Below are positions 1-5,763 of a DNA stretch of 7,516 bases, piece by piece. The notes under the pieces were generated by a model. That model was not told where the DNA came from and ran no database searches. It saw only the letters and a list, made by a program, of their open reading frames with translations. Made by a program: the position numbers and the translations under genes. Positions within the stretch are counted from its first letter, which is position 1. Each line of letters opens with the position of its first letter. Source of the DNA: a bacterium Ga0077546. GTDB lineage: Bacteria; Cyanobacteriota; Vampirovibrionia; Obscuribacterales; Obscuribacteraceae. The stretch covers positions 1 through 7,516 of the forward strand of contig LNEX01000049.1 in NCBI GenBank assembly GCA_001464165.1, read 5' to 3'.

Positions 1-214
1 CTCTCATTACTGTTCCCCGAGCCAATCAATTTTTATCAGGCACCCTCAACTTTTCCTCAATTAATGACAACTGTGTAACCAAGCCAACAAAAGGGAACTT
101 CTAGTGCAATATATACTTGTCATCCCCGGGATCTACAAGCAATCTCCGAATCCCCCATTAGCAAACCTACTTATATATAGATACTGATCACCGTGCTCGA
201 AAGAAACTACCAAT
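1..214. other. Non-coding 5' flank of the first kinase gene
   Basis: No gene can be supported here. All three plus-strand frames are open from the left edge for only 20 to 33 codons, ending at 64, 78 and 104, so the tail of an upstream gene may be present but its frame cannot be chosen. The sequence turns AT-rich just before the kinase (TTATATATAG at 171-180), which is where a promoter would be expected. No -10/-35 pair with good spacing stands out. A TATACT at 112-117 resembles a -10 box but lacks a matching -35. A small perfect inverted repeat, ATCCC-C-GGGAT, lies at 122-132. Confidence 0.5.
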
Positions 215-2503
215 ATGGATATTGAAATCGACCCCCAGGCCCAAACCGTAATCTTTCGGGGCGAGGGCAAGGCAGAGCACCACTACCGCCGCGGCGACGT
301 GATTGGCGACTCATATCAACTAATTGATTTGCTTGGTCAAGGCGGAATGGGTGTTGTCTATCGCGTTAAGCATTTGATTCTCGAAAAGCAATTCGCGCTC
401 AAGCTACTAGCCCCCAATCAAATCAACAACCAAAATTGGCGCCGATTCGAATTAGAAGGGCGCTCTCTGGCCAAACTCAATCACACCAATATTGTCTCAA
501 TCTCCAATATGGGCATCGACAAAGGCTGCCCCTACTTTGTTATGGATTTGCTGACAGGAAATTCTCTGGCCGAACAGATCAAGACTTCCGGCCCACTGAG
601 TGAAAAGGAGAACCTCGATGTTTACTTGCAAGTTTGCGCTGGCCTTTCTTGCGCCCACAGAACTGGCATCATCCACCGCGATATCAAGCCAGCCAATATC
701 ATGCTACTGCCATCAGCCAAAGGTGTTCTTGTAAAAATCGTCGACTTTGGCTTAGCCCGCCTGCAATCGTCGGGCAGCGCCACTAGTCAAGCGCTAACAG
801 CCAGCGGCGAAGTATTCGGCAGCCCTTACTACATGAGCCCCGAACAGACACTGGGTGAAGAAATCGATGCTCGCAGCGATATCTATTCTCTGGGCTGCTC
901 TTTATTTGAATCACTTACTGGTCAAGTACCTTTTGCTGGCGCTTCTGCTATTCAAACAATGATGATGCACCAAGAAGCCGAGACGCCGTTGCCTTCCAGT
1001 CGTGTTGCCAACAGGAAGATATCCCCAGCCCTAGATGAAGTAGTGACCCGCTGCCTGCAGAAAGATGCAAAGCTGCGCTACCAATCAGCCGATCAACTAG
1101 CTATTGATCTTCAGCGTATTGTAGACGGAAAGCCCATTGGTACAGGGGTGCTCGAATACAAGAATCACCTCAATCAGAACCGCAAGAGTGGGGACGAGCG
1201 GGTCCGAACAGAAAATAAAGAAGTCAAAAGCGATCAGGAGAGTAGCGCTGGATATGAAACCCGCGAGCCTTATGACAACCAAGGCGCTACGAGAAATCCC
1301 TCACCTGATTTTCTCAAATCAAGAAAACTGACTCTATGTCTGATTTCTCTTACTTCAATAATTCTCGTGGCCGCTGCCGGCTTTACTCTCACTAATAAAG
1401 CTGGCCCGTCGAAAAAACCTCTGATTCTGAAAGATACAACCGATGTCTTTCCTGTTATAGACGATGACACTGCCTTGAAGATGAAGGATGCAATTAGCGG
1501 CCAAGAGCGAGAAATAGCAAGAGCAGCGCAGAAAAATTCGCCAGAATTAGCGGACGACCCGCTCTTGTTTATGGCCGAGCAGAAACAAAGAGAACAAGGC
1601 GATCAAAGCCAGATCCAACTAATTGATAGTGCACCAAAATTTTCCCTTGGCATAAAAACAATCAACGGCCAAACCATGCGCTGCTTTAGATTTCCGAGCC
1701 AAACCTCTATCGGAAAGCTCCGCTTCCAAAATCGACATGTCGAGGCCCAAGGTGACTTGCAGGTGCCTGTAAATGAAGTCATCGACCTGCATCTGAGGCC
1801 AGTTTCGGCGCAATGCCCATCTCTCATCGATAAGTTCAACCCCGAAGACATCAGCACCTTACGTGTGGAAAATTCAAATGTGATTGGCGAAATCACCAGA
1901 CGTCTAAGCAAGTGGACAAAGATTCATGCCCTAACAATAGAAGGGGGCAAAATCACAGATGAGGACCTGGCCAATTTTGACAATATCAAAGGGCTCGATT
2001 TTCTCTGGCTGAAAAGACTATCTTTCAATGGAAAAATCTTTGCCAAATTGAATGCACTCAATCGTCTTGAAACCCTTCAAATAGAAGATTGCAAGCAACT
2101 CAATCAAATTATGCAAAATCTTCCTTTACTGCCAAAGCTAAAATTCATGAGACTAGAGGCGCGCGGCAACGACTGGCTAGAAAGCAAAAGCATTGCCGCA
2201 ATAGCCCGGCAACCAAATTTGAAGGTGCTCGAACTCAAGAGCAAGAGTGAAGCTCTCGACAGCTATTCACAGATAGATGGATTGACAGACAAGTCAAGCG
2301 CAAGCCACAAATTGCCAATTTACGACTGGCGCAACGAACTAGCTGAACTGAAAAATCTTCAAATTTTGATTTCAGAAAAACCAGACTGGAAGCATGAGCA
2401 GATAGCAGACTTCTTGCAAGTTGTTCCTGCTGCCCGCCGAAATCAATGGGCACAGGAGTTCGGCTACCATCCAAATAGCCGTCCAAGTCAAATTACTCGA
2501 TAG
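215..2503 (+). CDS. Transmembrane Ser/Thr protein kinase with C-terminal LRR-like extracytoplasmic domain
   Basis: A 762-residue eukaryotic-like (Hanks-type, PknB-like) Ser/Thr kinase predicted to phosphorylate cytoplasmic proteins in response to a signal sensed outside the membrane. A conserved 32-residue lead-in precedes the kinase domain (about 33-305). Visible motifs are the glycine loop GQGGMG (41-46), ATP-anchoring Lys63 (FALKLL), probable helix-C Glu81, catalytic loop HRDIKPAN (154-161) with Asp156, DFG (177-179), MSPE (207-210) and Asp222 in SDIYSLG. All key residues are present, so it should be active. A charged linker (about 310-370) leads to one membrane helix (about 371-393, preceded by KSRK). 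Residues 395-762 are probably outside; they include an Ala/Gln/Glu-rich stalk and about six LRR-like repeats, for example NRLETLQIEDCKQL near 616 and PNLKVLELKS near 667. The protein ends with VPAARRNQWAQEFGYHP (737-753). The ATG is chosen because the paralogue starts at the same point (MTIEID versus MDIEID). No clear Shine-Dalgarno is present. The ligand and the phosphorylation targets are unknown. Confidence 0.93.
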   Translation: MDIEIDPQAQTVIFRGEGKAEHHYRRGDVIGDSYQLIDLLGQGGMGVVYRVKHLILEKQFALKLLAPNQINNQNWRRFELEGRSLAKLNHTNIVSISNMGIDKGCPYFVMDLLTGNSLAEQIKTSGPLSEKENLDVYLQVCAGLSCAHRTGIIHRDIKPANIMLLPSAKGVLVKIVDFGLARLQSSGSATSQALTASGEVFGSPYYMSPEQTLGEEIDARSDIYSLGCSLFESLTGQVPFAGASAIQTMMMHQEAETPLPSSRVANRKISPALDEVVTRCLQKDAKLRYQSADQLAIDLQRIVDGKPIGTGVLEYKNHLNQNRKSGDERVRTENKEVKSDQESSAGYETREPYDNQGATRNPSPDFLKSRKLTLCLISLTSIILVAAAGFTLTNKAGPSKKPLILKDTTDVFPVIDDDTALKMKDAISGQEREIARAAQKNSPELADDPLLFMAEQKQREQGDQSQIQLIDSAPKFSLGIKTINGQTMRCFRFPSQTSIGKLRFQNRHVEAQGDLQVPVNEVIDLHLRPVSAQCPSLIDKFNPEDISTLRVENSNVIGEITRRLSKWTKIHALTIEGGKITDEDLANFDNIKGLDFLWLKRLSFNGKIFAKLNALNRLETLQIEDCKQLNQIMQNLPLLPKLKFMRLEARGNDWLESKSIAAIARQPNLKVLELKSKSEALDSYSQIDGLTDKSSASHKLPIYDWRNELAELKNLQILISEKPDWKHEQIADFLQVVPAARRNQWAQEFGYHPNSRPSQITR

Positions 2504-2647
2504 CGCTTATTTCATTCCAGCGGCAAGTTTAAAGATATAAACAAACCCACTTCCCTTAATAGTTGCCGCGATGACCTAGCAGAATTGAAAATCACGCTAT
2601 CCAATTCATGAACGAACTGCCAGCCTTCCCAGAACGAGACCGAAATA
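2504..2647 (+). other. Intergenic gap between the kinase paralogues, possible decayed LRR fragment
   Basis: This gap between the tandem kinase genes has no terminator-like hairpin that I can see. Reading on in the frame of the first kinase, 2567-2611 encodes RDDLAELKITLSNS and a stop. This resembles the RNELAELKNLQILIS segment near residue 706 of the first kinase. It may be the remnant of another copy of the repeat domain, left by unequal recombination, but the match is short. An ATG at 2608 overlaps that stop (ATGA) and opens a 16-codon frame ending at 2658, across the GTG start of the next gene. Confidence 0.35.
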
Positions 2648-3766
2648 GTGACTATTGAAATAGACAAGCAGGCACAGACGGTAGTCTTTCACATAGACGG
2701 AAACGCAGAACAGCGCTATAGCAGCGGTGACATTATTGGCGACTCATATCAACTGATTGATTTGCTTGGTCAAGGCGGAATGGGTGTTGTCTATCGCGTG
2801 CATCATCTAATTCTCGATAAGCAATTTGCCCTCAAGCTCCTTGCCCCCGATCAAATCAAGAACCAGAGCTGGCGCCGCTTTGAAACAGAAGGACGGGCAC
2901 TGGCAAAACTCAATCATGCCAATATAGTTTCAATTTTCAACATGGGCATTGACAAAGGCTGCCCTTACTTTGTTATGGATTTGCTCGATGGCATGTCACT
3001 AGCTGAACGAATAGACGAAACAGGACCGCTAAGTGGAAGAGAAAGTCTAGAGATATTTCTACAAGTCTGTAGCGGTCTCAGTTGCGCTCACAAAAACGGC
3101 ATTATTCACCGCGATATTAAGCCCGCCAACATCATGCTGATCAGCGAAGGCGGAAGCACTAAAGTAAAGATAGTTGATTTCGGCATAGCTAGACTGCAAT
3201 CGATAGATGCCTCTGGCCGACAGGCGCTGACAGCTCATGGTGAGGTTTTCGGCTCGCCTCTATATATGAGCCCTGAACAAACCCGTGGCGAACAACTAGA
3301 TGCACGCAGCGACCTCTACTCCCTAGGTTGCGCACTCTTCGAAACTCTCACTGGCCAGGTACCTTTTCGCGGAACATCCGCTCTTGCCACCCTGGTCATG
3401 CATCAAGAAGCCGAGCCACCGAAGCTTCAAAGTACGTCGACAAGAAATAATTTCAACTCTTCATTTGCCTCTTCACTTGATTTATTACTGGCACGGTGCC
3501 TGAGCAAAGATGCAAATAACCGCTACCAATCAGCTGATCAAGTGGCTGTCGATTTACAGCGCATCATTGATGGCAAGCCAATCGGCAGCGGCACCAGTAA
3601 AAATAGGATAGGCCGCATTGATGAGCATCAGTCGGCAGAAAGAGAAGATCAAATCTCTTCGCCCGAGGCGGCCCATAATTTCGATAGCAATACCCTTGCT
3701 AGCTCTGTTAGCTTTGCTTGGTTTCACTATTTCAGGTGGGCAAAACAAACCAGAACAACAAACTAA
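2648..3766 (+). CDS. Ser/Thr protein kinase paralogue, kinase half of a frame-split gene
   Basis: Encodes 372 residues closely matching the cytoplasmic half of the preceding kinase; by hand count 79 of 90 residues agree over 31-120. The glycine loop GQGGMG (41-46), Lys63, HRDIKPAN (154-161), DFG (177-179), MSPE (207-210) and Asp222 are all intact, so the domain should be catalytically competent. The GTG start is chosen because MTIEID aligns with the ATG start of the paralogue. The only upstream in-frame stop is TGA at 2609, and no ATG lies between the two. The Shine-Dalgarno is weak or absent. After the kinase domain (about residue 312) the linker still resembles the paralogue to about residue 338, but the frame then continues without a membrane helix and stops at TAA 3764-3766. 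The missing helix and LRR domain lie in the +1 frame. It is either a truncated product or the front half of a frameshifted gene. Confidence 0.8.
   Translation: MTIEIDKQAQTVVFHIDGNAEQRYSSGDIIGDSYQLIDLLGQGGMGVVYRVHHLILDKQFALKLLAPDQIKNQSWRRFETEGRALAKLNHANIVSIFNMGIDKGCPYFVMDLLDGMSLAERIDETGPLSGRESLEIFLQVCSGLSCAHKNGIIHRDIKPANIMLISEGGSTKVKIVDFGIARLQSIDASGRQALTAHGEVFGSPLYMSPEQTRGEQLDARSDLYSLGCALFETLTGQVPFRGTSALATLVMHQEAEPPKLQSTSTRNNFNSSFASSLDLLLARCLSKDANNRYQSADQVAVDLQRIIDGKPIGSGTSKNRIGRIDEHQSAEREDQISSPEAAHNFDSNTLASSVSFAWFHYFRWAKQTRTTN
3612..3766 (+). other. Frame break (+1) within the second kinase unit
   Basis: The kinase frame and the membrane/LRR frame overlap here. The downstream frame is closed by TAG at 3609-3611 and open after it, so any single indel joining the two must lie between 3612 and 3766. 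Homology narrows it: the linker looks right in the kinase frame to about 3660, while the basic stretch and hydrophobic helix look right in the other frame from about 3657. The GC-rich stretch CGCCCGAGGCGGCCC at 3660-3674 is the likeliest site. Removing one base would give a product of about 708 residues, against 762 in the intact paralogue. Moving from this frame to the next needs +1 (or -2), so a classical -1 slippery heptamer would not explain it. Confidence 0.75.
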
Positions 3767-4775
3767 GGCAGAACAGCAAGCAGCCCAAGTCGGCCGCCAA
3801 AACAATGAAGCCGATCACTCAGCTGCAGGGCTAGCCAAGCTAAAAGCAGCATTAGGAGAAGAAGGCCAAGCCCCAATAGCCCTGACCCCAGAGAAGTTAA
3901 AAGCCCTAGCCAACAGCCCCAAGATCTCACGTGAAAGAAAGCTAGTTAAAGGCAAAAGAATGCGCTGTTTCCAATTTCCCAAAGTGTTGTCCATAGGAGA
4001 AATAGAAGGTCTGGGGCAATTACGCCAGGAGGCCAAAGGCGAAGTTACGATACCAGAAGAACTCGGAGTCTATCTCCGCTTAAATTCAATCATCAATCAA
4101 TGCCCCGAGCTAATTGACAAAATTGCCGTTGATGACATCAACAACCTCCGCCTAAACGACCTAAAGCCTGACAGCCCTGTACTAGAGCGCCTGGCTCGAT
4201 GGACCAATCTGACGAAACTAACCATAGACAACGACATTTTGTCCGACGCTGACCTAACAAGTCTGGACAAACTAAAGAATCTTAGATCTCTCGAGATCAG
4301 ATCATTTGCTTTCAACTGGAAGCCATTCACTGAGCTCGAGCTTCTCAAGCGTCTGCATACTCTTCATTTAAGTAATAGCGAGCAGCTCAATCCTATCCTG
4401 CAAAATCTACCAACCTTACCGGCACTGAAAACTCTCGAACTAAGTGGCCAAACTGATCAGTGGTTGACCGAGAGTAGCGTAAGCGCCTTAGCCAAACAAA
4501 CAAATCTCAGAATGCTCTCGCTAAAGACAAAACAACCTGGAATATCAAAAGTTTTTGCTGGCACCGTTACCACAGCCAACAAGCAAGACAATGTCAAGGA
4601 GCTGCCAGTAATAGCCTGGATTAGCGCATTCAGCCAACTGAAGAGTCTAGAAAGACTTGAAATAGCGATTCCTCAAGCAAGCGAAGAAAGCATTCGAAAT
4701 TTTCTGCACCATGTTCCTGCGGCCAGAAGCAACGAGTGGGCTGCAGATTTTGGCTACAACCCTTCCGGTAGATAA
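3621..4775 (+). CDS. Membrane-anchored LRR-like protein, receptor half of the frame-split kinase
   Basis: From ATG 3621 this encodes 384 residues matching the C-terminal half of the first kinase. A basic N-terminus (KEKIKSLRPRR) precedes one membrane helix (about 19-38), then an Ala/Gln/Glu/Lys-rich stalk to about 100 and an LRR-like domain with about six repeats, such as TNLTKLTI near 195, KNLRSLEI near 219, KRLHTLHL near 243, PALKTLEL near 267 and TNLRMLSL near 294. Paralogue-shared motifs are MRCFQFP (114-120), NQCPELIDK (159-167), LNPILQNLP (256-264) and the terminal VPAARSNEWAADFGYNP (365-381). Its only two cysteines, C116 and C161, are both conserved in the first kinase. Positive charge before the helix predicts the LRR part outside. 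As a free gene it could start at ATG 3621 (or TTG 3618) with a weak AGGATAGG upstream at 3605-3612; as a broken gene it is the tail of the kinase. Both readings remain possible. Confidence 0.75.
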   Translation: MSISRQKEKIKSLRPRRPIISIAIPLLALLALLGFTISGGQNKPEQQTKAEQQAAQVGRQNNEADHSAAGLAKLKAALGEEGQAPIALTPEKLKALANSPKISRERKLVKGKRMRCFQFPKVLSIGEIEGLGQLRQEAKGEVTIPEELGVYLRLNSIINQCPELIDKIAVDDINNLRLNDLKPDSPVLERLARWTNLTKLTIDNDILSDADLTSLDKLKNLRSLEIRSFAFNWKPFTELELLKRLHTLHLSNSEQLNPILQNLPTLPALKTLELSGQTDQWLTESSVSALAKQTNLRMLSLKTKQPGISKVFAGTVTTANKQDNVKELPVIAWISAFSQLKSLERLEIAIPQASEESIRNFLHHVPAARSNEWAADFGYNPSGR

Positions 4776-4784
4776 TATAGAACT

Positions 4785-4857
4785 TGGAGATAAGGGGATT
4801 CGAACCCCTGGCCTCACGGGTGCGATCCGTGCGCTCTACCAACTGAGCTATATCCCC
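4785..4857 (-). tRNA. tRNA-Ala (anticodon CGC)
   Basis: Read on the minus strand this folds as a complete 73-base cloverleaf. The acceptor stem GGGGATA pairs with TATCTCC and includes the G3-U70 wobble that marks alanine tRNAs. The D stem is GCTC/GAGC with loop AGTTGGTA. The anticodon stem CACGG/CCGTG closes a loop ATCGCAC with anticodon CGC, reading GCG. The variable loop is AGGCC, and the T arm is AGGGG-TTCGAAT-CCCCT. The discriminator is A at 4785. The bases after it are AG, so CCA is not encoded and must be added by the nucleotidyltransferase. The gene sits tail-to-tail with the second kinase unit, nine bases from its stop codon, so read-through would run antisense to the LRR coding sequence. 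Confidence 0.96.
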
Positions 4858-4901
4858 ATCTCGTATCAAACCAAGAGACTTCACTCCAAATTATACGAGA
4901 T
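4858..4901. repeat. 9-bp inverted repeat flanking the tRNA leader
   Basis: ATCTCGTAT at 4858-4866 is the perfect reverse complement of ATACGAGAT at 4893-4901, with 26 bases between. One arm abuts the tRNA 5' end and the other overlaps the candidate -10 box. It could be an operator-like site or simply chance. An RNA hairpin is unlikely if transcription starts near 4883, because the outer arm would not be transcribed from there. Confidence 0.5.
4890..4895 (-). promoter_or_regulatory. Candidate -10 box for tRNA-Ala
   Basis: The minus strand reads TATAAT exactly here, placing a start near 4883 and a leader of roughly 26 bases before the tRNA. No good -35 lies 16-18 bases upstream; a perfect TTGACA (complement of 4921-4926) is 25 bases away, too far for ordinary sigma-70 spacing. 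The box overlaps one arm of a 9-base inverted repeat. Confidence 0.45.
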
Positions 4902-4973
4902 TTCCCCGAAACGCCCCACTTGTCAATCGCAGATAAAGACCTAGCAATTGTTTCAGGCGACGGCCTCAAAGCT

Positions 4974-5051
4974 TTGACAACACCTAATTACAGCAGTAAA
5001 GCTAAACACATTGTTAAATGGCGCCAATGTAGAATGATCGGTTAGTATAAA
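4974..5051 (+). promoter_or_regulatory. Candidate promoter region for the redoxin gene
   Basis: A perfect TTGACA at 4974-4979 is followed after 17 bases by TAAAGC (4997-5002), a poor -10. A better -10-like TATAAA sits at 5046-5051 without a matching -35. One of these probably drives the redoxin/GT-C operon; the sequence does not decide which. Confidence 0.3.
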
Positions 5052-5078
5052 GGACTCTTATCTTCTGACAGGTTAGCA

Positions 5079-5747
5079 ATGAACGTCTCTTCCAAAATTA
5101 CTCAAAAGCTAGCTGCGCTGCTAATTTTGACTGCGGGCGTCTACATGTCTTCAGAATTCGCCGATGGCAAATTCGTCCGGGCGGCTTCTGAAAACACAGC
5201 CGCAGCAAAAGTAGGCACAGCAGCACCAGATTTCACCTTGACTGACACCAACGGCAAGAAGCAGACCCTCTCTGCCTATAAGGGTAAGCTTGTAGTACTT
5301 GAGTGGCTCAATCATGGCTGCCCATTCGTCAAGAAGCACTACAGCTCTGGCAACATGCAAGCGTTACAGAAAGAATACACCGCAAAAGATGTAATCTGGT
5401 TGTCTATTGTCAGCTCTGCTGAAGGCAAACAAGGCTTCCAAAGCAATGCCGAACATAACGCCGCCATGAAAGCTTCGGCTGCGACACCAACTGCGATACT
5501 AATAGACAGCGACGGTACCGTCGGCCATCTGTATGGTGCCAAAACCACGCCCCATATGTTTGTCATCAACAAAAAAGGCGAATTGGCCTACGCTGGCGCC
5601 ATCGACGACAAAACCAGTGCCGATGCTGAAGACGTCAAAACAGCTAAAAACTATGTTCGCGCAGCACTTGACTCTCTGCTCAAGAACCAAACACCAAAAG
5701 TTGCTTCAACTCAGTCTTATGGCTGCTCAGTAAAATACGCTCAGTAG
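5079..5747 (+). CDS. Exported thioredoxin-fold (redoxin/AhpC-TSA-like) protein
   Basis: A 222-residue protein with an N-terminal signal sequence: Lys6 and Lys10, a hydrophobic core at about 11-22, and likely cleavage around residues 35-38 (VRAAS). It then has a thioredoxin-fold/redoxin domain starting at VGTAAPDFTLTDTNGK (45-60), as in the AhpC/TSA and TlpA-like families. The active-site segment is WLNHGCPFVKKHY (76-88). It has one cysteine, C81; the second Cys of a CxxC is replaced by Val84. The cis-proline is in TTPHMF (P158). The C-terminal tail carries GCSVKY with C216, the only other cysteine, which could act as a resolving cysteine. A peroxiredoxin-like or thiol-oxidoreductase role outside the cytoplasm is likely; the substrate is unknown. 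The start is supported by AGG at 5070-5072, six bases before the ATG. The next gene begins 16 bases after the stop, suggesting one operon. Confidence 0.88.
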   Translation: MNVSSKITQKLAALLILTAGVYMSSEFADGKFVRAASENTAAAKVGTAAPDFTLTDTNGKKQTLSAYKGKLVVLEWLNHGCPFVKKHYSSGNMQALQKEYTAKDVIWLSIVSSAEGKQGFQSNAEHNAAMKASAATPTAILIDSDGTVGHLYGAKTTPHMFVINKKGELAYAGAIDDKTSADAEDVKTAKNYVRAALDSLLKNQTPKVASTQSYGCSVKYAQ

Positions 5748-5763
5748 ACTCTGACTGCTAAGA

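Noticed and set aside
1..104. Tail of an upstream gene at the left edge
   Set aside because: All three plus frames are open for 20-33 codons, so no frame can be preferred and nothing in the translations is recognisable.
122..132. ATCCC-C-GGGAT inverted repeat as an operator
   Set aside because: It is short, occurs once and has no promoter placed around it; chance is the simpler explanation.
1603..1911. Minus-strand open frame of 102 codons inside the first kinase, and similar shorter ones elsewhere
   Set aside because: They lie entirely within well-supported genes on the other strand, lack recognisable domains and have unlikely compositions.
3597..3611. A-run at 3599-3603 as the frameshift site
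   Set aside because: The downstream frame has TAG at 3609-3611, so a shift here would terminate at once; the break must be after 3611.
3612..3766. Programmed -1 ribosomal frameshifting
   Set aside because: The two frames are related by +1 (or -2), and I see no slippery heptamer with a following structure that fits.
4785..4857. tRNA gene as an integration site for a mobile element
   Set aside because: No repeat of the tRNA 3' end, integrase or other element gene is visible in the window.
4890..4926. TTGACA plus TATAAT as a strong sigma-70 promoter for the tRNA
   Set aside because: The spacing is 25 bases, well beyond the usual 16-18, so only the -10 box is kept as a candidate.
4711..4944. 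Plus-strand open frame of 77 codons across the tRNA
   Set aside because: It runs through the antisense of a complete tRNA cloverleaf and the end of the LRR gene in another frame; it is a by-product of those features.
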